From assembly GCA_046295175.1 (NCBI GenBank), contig JBKBNY010000021.1, forward strand, positions 1 through 31,922: a DNA stretch of 31,922 nucleotides. The letters are read 5' to 3'. A program made the position numbers and the translations under genes. This document shows, piece after piece, positions 23,521 through 30,664 of the stretch. Numbering within the stretch: position 1 is the first letter of the stretch; every line of letters begins with the position of its first letter. Source of the stretch: JALOLV01 sp046295175. Lineage in GTDB: Bacteria; Bacteroidota; Bacteroidia; Cytophagales; Spirosomataceae. The notes beneath the pieces are model-generated. The model had not been told where the DNA came from. It ran no database searches and saw only the letters and a list, made by a program, of their open reading frames with translations.

Positions 23521-24108
23521 ATGTTAAAAAATAAATTTCTTATCCTGCTACTTGTGGCAGGATTCATCGGGGTTGTAGGTTATTCGCTCATGACAAGTCA
23601 GGAGGATTTCAATACAAAAACACTTCGTTTGAGAAACGAATATGAGCAAAACCTTTTGAACGAAACCGATTCACCCATAAAAGACCGTGCAAACTTCAAA
23701 GGTTTTAAGTACTTTGAACCAAACGAAAATTTTAAGGTCGATGCGGTTTTTACAGAAGTGAAGTCAGATGATTTTATCTCGATGACCGATAGCACAAAAG
23801 GTCAAATCAAGAAAGCCGCCGAATTGAGTTTTACATTAGAAGGTAAAAAAATAACTTTGAGCTTGTTTGATGAAGGCGAAATCTACGTTTTGCCGTTTAG
23901 GGATTTGACTTCGGGTAAAGAAACCTACGGTGGAGGTCGCTATATTAACATACCGAAAGACGAAGTTGTTGGCAATCAAGTTGAATTAGATTTCAACAAA
24001 GCTCATAATTTCTATTGTGCTTATAATGAGACATTTGTATGCCCGATTCCGCCGAAAGAAAATTCAATCAATGTTGCAATTATGGCTGGTGAAAAAAATT
24101 ATAAGTAG
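23521..24108 (+). CDS. DUF1684-domain protein
   Basis: 195 residues with an N-terminal hydrophobic stretch (about 4-24) that may be a membrane anchor or uncleaved signal. The rest matches the DUF1684 family: a GKKITLSLFDEGEIYVLPFRDLTSG-type beta hairpin, GGGRYINIP, an ELDFNKAHNFYCAYNETFVCPIPP motif (paired Cys) and an INVAIMAGEKNYK ending. The function of the family is unknown. Predicted periplasmic. It is divergent from ribE across 111 bp and has no clear downstream partner. Confidence 0.85.
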   Translation: MLKNKFLILLLVAGFIGVVGYSLMTSQEDFNTKTLRLRNEYEQNLLNETDSPIKDRANFKGFKYFEPNENFKVDAVFTEVKSDDFISMTDSTKGQIKKAAELSFTLEGKKITLSLFDEGEIYVLPFRDLTSGKETYGGGRYINIPKDEVVGNQVELDFNKAHNFYCAYNETFVCPIPPKENSINVAIMAGEKNYK

Positions 24109-24144
24109 TTTTTGAATACAATTTTTCATTTGAGACCGCTTTGA

Positions 24145-24194
24145 CCCACCCCGTCTGCCGACTATCGTCAGGCAGCCACCCCGCCCAAGCGGGG
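24145..24194. repeat. C-rich composite repeat with two hairpins
   Basis: CCACCCCG occurs at 24146-24153 and again at 24176-24183, exactly 30 bp apart. The first copy precedes a hairpin CTGCCGAC-TATC-GTC-A-GGCAG, and the second overlaps CCCCGC-CCAA-GCGGGG (24179-24194). It resembles dispersed intergenic repeats and is more GC-rich than the flanks. Confidence 0.7.
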
Positions 24195-24370
24195 AATATT
24201 TACGGATAGTTTCAAAGTAACTTATAAAGAACCAATAAATTAAAATTGTATTAATTCAACTTAAAATATACCAATTCCTAAATTTATTCGACAACCAGAA
24301 CGTTTTATAGATAAGCGGATTTTTGACCAAAAGAAAAATCAAATTAGTGGATAATTCCCTTAAACTTTCT

Positions 24371-24400
24371 TTTGGAAATCACATCAAATCATTACATTTG
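24371..24400 (+). promoter_or_regulatory. tatA promoter
   Basis: TTTG (24371-24374), an 18-bp spacer, then TACATTTG (24393-24400), an excellent match to the Bacteroidota primary sigma consensus. Transcription should start about 7 bp later, leaving a 15-20 nt leader. Confidence 0.75.
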
Positions 24401-24425
24401 CAATAGATTCTAAATTTTTGATACC

Positions 24426-24623
24426 ATGTTAGCGACATTATTATTTTTAGGAAACCTCGGTGGAACTGAAATATTCCTTATTTTATTCGTAGTTTTATTG
24501 TTCTTCGGTGCTAAGAAGTTGCCTGAATTAGCAAGAGGCTTAGGTAAAGGTATCCGTGAGTTTAAAGATGCTTCTCGTGAAGTTCGTGAGAACATCGAAA
24601 AAGCTGCCGACGACAAAGCGTAA
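24426..24623 (+). CDS. tatA: Twin-arginine translocase TatA
   Basis: 65 residues. Short N-terminal region, then the single membrane helix (TEIFLILFVVLLFFG), the conserved hinge (FGAKKLPELARGLGKG) and an amphipathic helix (IREFKDASREVRENIEKAA), which is the complete TatA/E architecture. It forms the pore for folded twin-arginine proteins in the inner membrane. tatC is not adjacent here. It has a strong promoter upstream and a hairpin downstream, so it is probably monocistronic. Confidence 0.93.
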   Translation: MLATLLFLGNLGGTEIFLILFVVLLFFGAKKLPELARGLGKGIREFKDASREVRENIEKAADDKA

Positions 24624-24748
24624 TTATTGATTAATAATTGAAGAATAATCATTAAAGATTGAATATTGGAGAATTTACTTCTTAAATCTTCAATCATTTA
24701 ATCCTTAATCTCAAATTATTTTCAAACAATTTACAAAAACATTCTCAT

Positions 24749-24784
24749 CAACAGCACCCAGCCTCAAAACCTGAGTTGCTGTTG
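24749..24784 (+). terminator. Hairpin between tatA and gatA
   Basis: CAACAGCA / TGCTGTTG stem with an inner CTCA-AAACC-TGAG stem, followed by TTTTGTTT. It is a typical intrinsic terminator 125 bp after tatA and 28 bp before the gatA start; it could also act as an attenuator for gatA. Confidence 0.75.
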
Positions 24785-24812
24785 TTTTGTTTATATCTGA
24801 TACCATTAGTAG

Positions 24813-26231
24813 ATGAATTATACATCCCTCATTCAAATACAATCTGATTTAAAATCTGGCAAGGTTACGTGCATAGACCTTGTGAGTCATTACTTAGAAA
24901 GAATCAATCAGTACAATTCCGAACTCAATGTTTTTTTAGAGGTTTATGCCGAAGAAGCAATGAACCAAGCCGCCGAAGTAGATGCCAAAATCAAAGCTGG
25001 TACTGCAGGGCGTTTGGCAGGGATGGTTGTAGGTATAAAAGATGTATTGGCTTACAAAAATCATGGTTTACAAGCCGCCAGTAAGATATTGAATGGTTTC
25101 AAATCGCAATTTACCGCAACAGCCGTTCAACGAATCTTAGATGAAGACGCCATCATCATTGGTCGCCAGAACTGTGATGAATTTGCAATGGGTTCTTCAA
25201 ACGAAAACTCAGCTTTTGGTCCGACTCGCAATTTTGCCGATAGCAGTCGCGTACCGGGCGGTTCTTCAGGGGCATCTGCCGTAGCCGTTCAGGCCGATAT
25301 GTGCTTAGCTTCGTTAGGCTCCGATACAGGCGGTTCGGTTCGTCAGCCAGCGGCTTTTTGTGGAGTTGTCGGCTTAAAACCTACGTATTCGAGGGTTTCT
25401 CGTTGGGGTTTGATTGCATACGCCTCTTCTTTTGATTGCATCGGTCCAATCACTAAAAATGTTGAGGATGCGGCTCTCCTACTCGAAATTATTGCAGGTG
25501 CGGATGAACACGATAGCACAGTTTCGTCGAAACCAGTTGAGAAGTATTCTGAACTAAATCCTAAAAAACAATATCGAATTGCATACATGCGTGAGGCCCT
25601 CGAAAGTGAAGGGCTTGACGAGGAGGTAAAGAAAAATACATTCGACAAAATTGAGGCTCTCCGTGCGGCTGGGCATATCGTCGAAGCAGTAGATTATCCT
25701 TTATTAAAATATCTTCTTCCTACTTATTATATCTTAACAACCGCCGAAGCGAGTTCTAACCTACAACGCTACGATGGTGTAAAATACGGACATCGAACAG
25801 CCGCAGCCAAAGACCTCGAAAGCTTATACAAAAAAACACGTGGTGAAGGCTTCGGAGCAGAGGTTCGCCGACGAATTATTCTCGGAACATTTGTATTAAG
25901 TGCAGATTATTATGATGCCTATTATACTAAGGCACAGAGGGTTCGTCGTTTAATAAAAGAATCGACAGATAAAATTTTATCAGAATACGATTTCTTGGTT
26001 TCGCCAACGACACCAACGCCGGCGGTCAAAATAGGAGAAAAATCTGATGACCAACTGACGATGTTCTTAATGGACATTTTTACGGTGCAAGCAAACGTTA
26101 TTGGCAACCCTTGTATAGCAATTCCAAACGGTGAAAGTTCAGAGAAACTGCCGATTGGTTTCCAGATTCTTGGCAAGAATTTTGAGGAGTCAGCTTTGTT
26201 GGCATTTGCCAAAGTGTGTTCTGAATTGTAG
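24813..26231 (+). CDS. gatA: Asp-tRNA(Asn)/Glu-tRNA(Gln) amidotransferase subunit A
   Basis: 472 residues, slightly shorter than the usual ~485. It is the glutaminase/amidase subunit that supplies ammonia for transamidation of misacylated tRNA. The amidase triad is present: Lys76 in VGIKDVL, cis-Ser151 in GGSSGAS and Ser175 in SDTGGSVRQPA. Other hallmarks are NCDEFAMGSSNE, VGLKPTYSRVSRWGL, FDCIGPI and EVRRRIILG(T/S)F. gatB and gatC are not in the window, as is common in this phylum. The ATG at 24813 gives the standard N-terminus. Confidence 0.95.
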   Translation: MNYTSLIQIQSDLKSGKVTCIDLVSHYLERINQYNSELNVFLEVYAEEAMNQAAEVDAKIKAGTAGRLAGMVVGIKDVLAYKNHGLQAASKILNGFKSQFTATAVQRILDEDAIIIGRQNCDEFAMGSSNENSAFGPTRNFADSSRVPGGSSGASAVAVQADMCLASLGSDTGGSVRQPAAFCGVVGLKPTYSRVSRWGLIAYASSFDCIGPITKNVEDAALLLEIIAGADEHDSTVSSKPVEKYSELNPKKQYRIAYMREALESEGLDEEVKKNTFDKIEALRAAGHIVEAVDYPLLKYLLPTYYILTTAEASSNLQRYDGVKYGHRTAAAKDLESLYKKTRGEGFGAEVRRRIILGTFVLSADYYDAYYTKAQRVRRLIKESTDKILSEYDFLVSPTTPTPAVKIGEKSDDQLTMFLMDIFTVQANVIGNPCIAIPNGESSEKLPIGFQILGKNFEESALLAFAKVCSEL

Positions 26232-26247
26232 ATATTTACTCAATTAC

Positions 26248-26278
26248 TTGACAAACAAGAAGTTATCAGTTAAATTTG
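26248..26278 (+). promoter_or_regulatory. Promoter of the lytic transglycosylase gene
   Basis: TTG (26248-26250), 20-bp spacer, TAAATTTG (26271-26278): a good Bacteroidota-type promoter 53 bp before the ATG at 26332. Confidence 0.6.
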
Positions 26279-26331
26279 TTTAATTGATGCTTTCCATAAC
26301 CCATTGTTTCACCAAGACTATTTTGTGAGAG

Positions 26332-27891
26332 ATGACATTTTCTAAAAAATTATTACTATTGTCAGGGCTTTTTTCTGGCATTTTTGTCCCGACGTTTTCT
26401 CAGCAGACTCAAACAATTATTCCTCAAGAAGCAACTATCATAGCCGAGGAAGATACGCTCACCGAAGACATTGAAAAACTACCAACTGTCGAGGCATTTA
26501 TCCCGACAGCTAATCCAGACGAAGTTCGTGAGCGATTGATAAAACTTCAAAAAGAGATTCCTCTCACATACAATTCGACAGTTCATAGCTTTGTAGATTT
26601 CTTTATTTACAAGAAGCCGAGTTTTACAAAAACGATGCTCGAAAGAAAGAATTTCTACTTTCCGATTTACGAAAAATATTTGGCTAAATACAATATGCCA
26701 GATGAATTGAAGTACCTTTCGATGATTGAGTCGGGCTTGAATCCAAAAGCGATTTCACGCTCAAAAGCAGTTGGTTTGTGGCAATTTATGTCGAAAACCG
26801 CAAGATTGGATTTTGGATTGAGAATTGATGAATACGTTGATGAACGCATGCACATCGAAAAAGCAACTGATGCCGCTTGTCGCTATCTTCGTCAGCTTTA
26901 CAGAATTTTTGGTGATTGGGAATTAGCTTTGGCTTCTTATAATACTGGTCCCGGAAATGTTCGTCGAGCAATCCGTAGAGCAGGAAATATCACCAATTAT
27001 TGGCAGTTACACCCATATTTGCATCGCGATACACGCTCGTATGTACCTCAATTTACGGCGATTTTGTACATGATGCACCACGCGGATAGCTACGGAATCT
27101 TCCCAGAAGAAATTCAAGAATATGTTCCAACTCGTACGGTATATGTAGATGGCTATTTGAACCTCGAAGCATTTGCTAATGCAAGCGGAATCGCTTTAGA
27201 AGAAATTCAGAAATTTAATCCACATCTACAAAAAGACCATTTACCAAATTGGTCGAGAGGTATGGATATTCTGATTCCAGAAGATAAATACGCATATTTT
27301 GAGGCAAATCGCCAAATGATTTTGGATTCGGCCCAAAAGCAAGCATTTCCAGAGGTTCTTCTTGCGGATAAACCCGTAGGACAGCCCGAACCGGGTGTAA
27401 TTGTGATTAACGGTAAAGGTTCGACATCAGCCTTAGCCGATAATGACGAAACAGTTGTTGAAGACATTAATGCTTCGCCAGTAAAAGCCGAAGAAGAAGT
27501 TAAGAAATTACATACTGTTAAGAAAAAGATTTACAAAGTTAAGAAGGGCGATATGCTTAACCGTATTGCCGATAAATTTGATGTCGAAGTTTATGACATT
27601 AAGGTTTGGAATAAACTAAAATCTTCTAAGATTGTACCGGGTCAGAAATTAGCAATTTATCTTGATGATGAAGAAAACACTGTAGCCGTAGAGAGAACGA
27701 TTGCTGCCGAGAAGAAAAAGAAAAAAGAAATCGAGAAAACTCAGCCTAAAATCTATACCGTAAGACGCGGCGATACGCTTTGGAGTATTTCGCAACGATA
27801 CGGTGGAATTTCGATTGAGAAAATCAAGAAACTGAATAAACTGAAAGGCAATAGTGTAAAAGCGGGTCAGAAGTTGAAAATAAGTGCTTAA
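26332..27891 (+). CDS. MltD-like lytic transglycosylase with LysM domains
   Basis: 519 residues. Signal peptide 1-24 (ends TFSQ). Residues about 105-215 are an SLT domain: catalytic Glu133 in MIESGLNPKA, then SKAVGLWQFM and LALASYNTGPGNVRRAI. It cleaves the MurNAc-GlcNAc bond in peptidoglycan with 1,6-anhydro formation. The C-terminus has two clear LysM repeats, about 397-441 (YKVKKGDMLNRIADKF) and about 476-518 (YTVRRGDTLWSISQRYG), separated by a Lys/Glu-rich linker; a more divergent third one may lie near 265-320. Predicted periplasmic or outer-membrane associated. It has its own promoter and terminator. Confidence 0.92.
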   Translation: MTFSKKLLLLSGLFSGIFVPTFSQQTQTIIPQEATIIAEEDTLTEDIEKLPTVEAFIPTANPDEVRERLIKLQKEIPLTYNSTVHSFVDFFIYKKPSFTKTMLERKNFYFPIYEKYLAKYNMPDELKYLSMIESGLNPKAISRSKAVGLWQFMSKTARLDFGLRIDEYVDERMHIEKATDAACRYLRQLYRIFGDWELALASYNTGPGNVRRAIRRAGNITNYWQLHPYLHRDTRSYVPQFTAILYMMHHADSYGIFPEEIQEYVPTRTVYVDGYLNLEAFANASGIALEEIQKFNPHLQKDHLPNWSRGMDILIPEDKYAYFEANRQMILDSAQKQAFPEVLLADKPVGQPEPGVIVINGKGSTSALADNDETVVEDINASPVKAEEEVKKLHTVKKKIYKVKKGDMLNRIADKFDVEVYDIKVWNKLKSSKIVPGQKLAIYLDDEENTVAVERTIAAEKKKKKEIEKTQPKIYTVRRGDTLWSISQRYGGISIEKIKKLNKLKGNSVKAGQKLKISA

Positions 27892-27902
27892 GATATTTTG
27901 AG

Positions 27903-27930
27903 AAGGCGTTGGAAGAATTCAACGCCTTTT
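27903..27930 (+). terminator. Terminator of the lytic transglycosylase gene
   Basis: AAGGCGTTG / CAACGCCTT stem with an 8-base loop, then TTTTTTATTT. The stem begins 11 bp after the stop. It ends next to the stop of the convergent CYTH gene (27931). Confidence 0.92.
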
Positions 27931-28401
27931 TTATTTCCAGTTTTTGTACGGATTTTTTGTAAGATTAGAATTAAAATATCGTGCATCATCAGTTACTTCT
28001 TGGTCTATCCAATTGGGTTTTGAGAATTCTTCTTCTTCTGAATTAAGCTCAATTTCGGCAACGATTAATCCTTCATTTTCTCCATAAAACTCATCTACTT
28101 CCCAAGTTTTACCTTCAAAATTGATTTTGTATCGGATTTTCGACAATTCGGATTCGGCAAAATTATCTAATAACTCTTTTGCATCAGTTTGCGGAATCTC
28201 GTATTCAAACTCGGCACGGGTTGCTCCAACAGATTTACCCTTAATTGTCAAAAACGCCTTTTCGTCAGTCAACCTAACACTGATGGTTTTATTTGGGTCG
28301 GTTGAGATATAACCTTGACGCATGAAGTTGCCTTTGGGTTTTTCGAGTTTTTCCCAAATTGATTTATTAATCAAGAATTTTCTTTCTATTTCTAATGGCA
28401 T
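27931..28401 (-). CDS. CYTH-domain protein (triphosphate tunnel metalloenzyme)
   Basis: 156 residues, the single CYTH domain expected for small bacterial members. The N-terminal ExExK signature is Glu4-Ile-Glu6-Arg-Lys8 (LEIERKFLI), followed by RQGYIS, SVRLTDEKAFLTIKG, the TRAEFEYEIP glutamate ladder, KIRYKI and WEVDEFYGENEGLIVAEIEL. These residues line the tunnel that binds triphosphates and divalent metal. Bacterial homologues are usually inorganic triphosphatases; the substrate cannot be set from sequence. It is convergent with the transglycosylase gene and appears monocistronic. Confidence 0.9.
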   Translation of the reverse strand: MPLEIERKFLINKSIWEKLEKPKGNFMRQGYISTDPNKTISVRLTDEKAFLTIKGKSVGATRAEFEYEIPQTDAKELLDNFAESELSKIRYKINFEGKTWEVDEFYGENEGLIVAEIELNSEEEEFSKPNWIDQEVTDDARYFNSNLTKNPYKNWK

Positions 28402-28551
28402 AGTATAAGAAGTTAATCGAAAATAGTTATTTGCTGAATTTTTATAAATACAGAGACAAGATTCATCTATTGTACTACAATCAAATAAATAATTGAAAGT
28501 ATGGGTTAAGCATGTAATCGTACTATCAAAGTATTAACCAACTGAGACAAA

Positions 28552-28578
28552 AAAAGGTGGCTGATTGTGCCACCTTTT
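28552..28578 (-). terminator. Terminator of the UDP-xylose synthase gene
   Basis: AAAAGGTGGC / GCCACCTTTT stem with a 7-base loop; on the minus strand it is followed by a T-run. It lies 38 bp after the stop at 28616. Confidence 0.9.
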
Positions 28579-28584
28579 GATTCG

Positions 28585-28605
28585 GAACGAGTTGAAAACT
28601 CGTTC
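28585..28605. repeat. GAAC...GTTC palindrome (member 3)
   Basis: GAACGAGTT / AACTCGTTC with a GAA loop. On the minus strand it is preceded by TTGTA. It differs from the 22072-22095 copy in the stem bases but keeps pairing, and lies between the stop of the UDP-xylose synthase gene and its terminator. Confidence 0.7.
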
Positions 28606-28615
28606 TACAATTGTA

Positions 28616-29596
28616 TTATTTTTTATCGAAATCTCTGTGATTTGCTTCTTCGTAGAGTCTTTCTTTTGGTAAACTTTTGAAGTACTCGTAAGTCAGTTTA
28701 AGGCCTTCGGCACGGCTCACTTTTGGCTCCCAACCTAAAATTTCTTTGGCACGAGTAATATCTGGCTGACGTTGTTTTGGGTCATCTTTTGGTAACTCTT
28801 TGTAAACAATTTTTTGCTCAGTACCAGTCAATTTAATGATTTCTTCGGCAAATTGCTTGATTGTGATTTCTGACGGATTACCTACATTGACAGGGTAAGG
28901 GTAATCTGAAAGTAAAAGTCGGTAAATGCCTTCAACCAAATCATCAACATAACAAAACGAACGAGTTTGGCTACCGTCACCAAAGATTGTTAAGTCTTCG
29001 CCACGAAGAGCTTGACCAATGAATGCTGGCAATACACGGCCGTCATTCAGACGCATACGTGGGCCATAAGTATTAAAAATACGAACAATGCGAGTCTCTA
29101 AACCATGGTAAGTATGATAGGCCATTGTCATGGCTTCTTGAAAACGCTTGGCTTCGTCATAAACACCACGAGGACCAACTGGATTTACGTGTCCCCAATA
29201 ATCTTCGTTTTGTGGATGCACAAGTGGGTCGCCGTAAACTTCTGAGGTTGAGGCAATAATTACTCTCGCACCTTTTACACGTGCCAAACCGAGGCAATTA
29301 TGGATACCGAGTGAGCCAACTTTTAAAGTTTGAATTGGTATTTTCAAGTAATCAATCGGGCTGGCTGGCGAAGCAAAGTGTAAGATGTAATCTAACTGCC
29401 CTGGCACATGGATAAATTTACTTACATCGTGGTGATAAAATTCAAAATTTGGCAACTTAAAAAGATGCTCAATATTTCTTAAATCACCCGTGATTAGGTT
29501 ATCCATAGCAATTACATGGTAACCCTCTTTGATAAATCTATCGCATAGATGCGAGCCTAAAAATCCAGCACCGCCTGTTATTAATACTCTTTTCAT
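28616..29596 (-). CDS. UDP-glucuronate decarboxylase (UDP-xylose synthase)
   Basis: 326 residues. An extended short-chain dehydrogenase/reductase that converts UDP-glucuronate to UDP-xylose with bound NAD. Signatures: VLITGGAGFLGSHL (nucleotide loop), MDNLITGD, LHFASPASP, ASTSEVYGDP (catalytic Ser/Thr), the YDEAKRF YxxxK pair, RIFNTYGPRM, and QTRSFCYVDD. The ASTSEVYGDPLVHPQ and PRGVYDEAKR strings are typical of UXS/SUD proteins rather than UDP-glucose epimerases. The product likely feeds capsule or O-antigen synthesis, in line with rfbC and the CpsB-like phosphatase earlier. The gene stands alone between a terminator and the PEBP gene. Confidence 0.92.
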   Translation of the reverse strand: MKRVLITGGAGFLGSHLCDRFIKEGYHVIAMDNLITGDLRNIEHLFKLPNFEFYHHDVSKFIHVPGQLDYILHFASPASPIDYLKIPIQTLKVGSLGIHNCLGLARVKGARVIIASTSEVYGDPLVHPQNEDYWGHVNPVGPRGVYDEAKRFQEAMTMAYHTYHGLETRIVRIFNTYGPRMRLNDGRVLPAFIGQALRGEDLTIFGDGSQTRSFCYVDDLVEGIYRLLLSDYPYPVNVGNPSEITIKQFAEEIIKLTGTEQKIVYKELPKDDPKQRQPDITRAKEILGWEPKVSRAEGLKLTYEYFKSLPKERLYEEANHRDFDKK

Positions 29597-29626
29597 CTGA
29601 GATTATTTGTAGATATAATTTTGGGG

Positions 29627-29634
29627 CAAAAATA
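29627..29634 (-). promoter_or_regulatory. Possible -7 box of the UDP-xylose synthase gene
   Basis: Minus strand TATTTTTG fits TAnnTTTG, 30 bp before the ATG at 29596. It sits in an AT-rich stretch and lacks a good -33 element. Confidence 0.35.
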
Positions 29635-29682
29635 GGCAAAATTTAGCTAAAAAGGTAGTTTTCTCTTCAATTTGAAAAATTA

Positions 29683-29712
29683 AAGCCCAGTCATTTTAAA
29701 ATAACTGGGCTT
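29683..29712 (-). terminator. Terminator of the PEBP-family gene
   Basis: AAGCCCAGT / ACTGGGCTT stem with an inner ATTTTAAAAT palindrome, followed on the minus strand by TAATTTTTC. It lies 21 bp after the stop at 29734. Confidence 0.85.
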
Positions 29713-29733
29713 GAGGTTAATCAAAACGAAGAT

Positions 29734-30279
29734 TTATCTTTTGTAATACATCACAATCGAAGCTTTCTCGATAGTGTTTAGCCAAAGATAATAACCTACT
29801 AATTCGGGGTTTGTATTTTTATCGAGACCTAATTTATCAGTTTTTAGTGCATGTACTGTAAAAATATATTGATGAAAGCCATGTCCTTCGGGAGGGCATG
29901 GTCCGCCATATCCATTTGCACCAAAACTTGTCAAGCTTTGAATTGCCCCTGCTGGCATCAGATTCTTAGAAACATTACCCGCATTTGAAATAATTTCTTT
30001 GGTATTTGCAGGAATATCAAATACCACCCAATGCCAAAAACCTGCACCAGTCGGGGCATCAGGGTCATACATAGTAATTGCAAAACTTTTTGTTCCAGCA
30101 GGTACATTTTCCCAACTTAATTGAGGAGAGATGTTTTCACCTGTACATCCAAATCCATTGAAAACTTGTGTTTTGGTAGCTTGTCCGCCAATATCTTTAC
30201 TTTTCAAGGTAAATGTTTGCCCGAAACTGATTGTACTAATCAAAACGCAAACTAAAGTAAAAAACTGTGTTTTTTTCAT
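29734..30279 (-). CDS. YbhB/YbcL-family (PEBP/Raf kinase inhibitor-like) secreted protein
   Basis: 181 residues with a signal peptide ending SFGQ (residue 21), so periplasmic or exported, unlike the cytoplasmic E. coli YbhB. PEBP-fold motifs: FGCTGENISPQLSWENVPAGTKSFAITMYDPDAP (the DPDAP anion pocket), FWHWVVFDIPA, GPCPPEGHGFHQYIFTVHAL (the GxHxY element). The family binds phosphorylated or phospholipid-like ligands; the bacterial role is undefined. The leader carries CTTTAACC 8 bp before the ATG, as in the starch-locus genes. Confidence 0.92.
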   Translation of the reverse strand: MKKTQFFTLVCVLISTISFGQTFTLKSKDIGGQATKTQVFNGFGCTGENISPQLSWENVPAGTKSFAITMYDPDAPTGAGFWHWVVFDIPANTKEIISNAGNVSKNLMPAGAIQSLTSFGANGYGGPCPPEGHGFHQYIFTVHALKTDKLGLDKNTNPELVGYYLWLNTIEKASIVMYYKR

Positions 30280-30480
30280 TTTTTATGGGTTAAAGAATTA
30301 AATGTTACAACGAATTCAATTACAAATAAAAGTCCATAATAACTTGATTACTAAACTATTAAAAAATCAATTATTAAATCAAGATAAATGATAGATTGTG
30401 TAATAACATTGTTAAAAATAAGGTATAAAATACGTGGCATTGTTCGAATCATTAACATTGAAAATCAGGCTATTATGGTT

Positions 30481-30496
30481 TAGCCGTGTCTCGGTT
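30481..30496 (+). repeat. Single arm of the CCGTG repeat
   Basis: TAGCCGTGTCTCGGTT matches the right arm at 7743-7758 (TAGCCGTGCCACGGAT) at 13 of 16 bases. It has lost the perfect inner palindrome, and no inverted partner is found nearby. Confidence 0.5.
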
Positions 30497-30566
30497 TTTT
30501 AGGGAAGTTATTTCACGCATTATAAATACAATCTAAAATTTATCCTTTCAATTAAATAAACAAAAA

Positions 30567-30591
30567 ATCTCAACAGAAGTTCTGCTGAGAT
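30567..30591 (-). terminator. Terminator of the collagen-like gene
   Basis: ATCTCAACAGAA / TTCTGCTGAGAT stem (one G-U pair), followed on the minus strand by TTTTTG. It lies 74 bp after the stop at 30665. Confidence 0.8.
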
Positions 30592-30664
30592 TTCGGATGT
30601 CAAATTGAATTTATATATTATTTGCTTGTTGTTAGGTAATGGATGTTGGTTACATAATAAAAAT

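Larger units (their letters stand above)
24109..24425. other. 317-bp intergenic region: repeat plus tatA promoter
   Basis: No credible ORF. It contains a C-rich repeat (24145-24194) and, at its right end, the tatA promoter (24371-24400). The remainder is AT-rich with nothing recognisable. Confidence 0.6.
30280..30664. other. 385-bp intergenic region: repeat arm and terminator
   Basis: No credible ORF. It contains the leader of the PEBP gene (GGTTAAAG at 30288-30295), a single arm of the CCGTGnCnCGG repeat (30481-30496) and the terminator of the collagen-like gene (30567-30591). No exact TAnnTTTG box was found for the PEBP gene. Confidence 0.6.

Noticed and set aside
24635..24720. AT-rich stretch after tatA with partial GATTGAA / TTCAATC complementarity, considered as a small RNA
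   Set aside because: Pairing is short and the composition is low-complexity; no promoter or clean structure supports an RNA gene.
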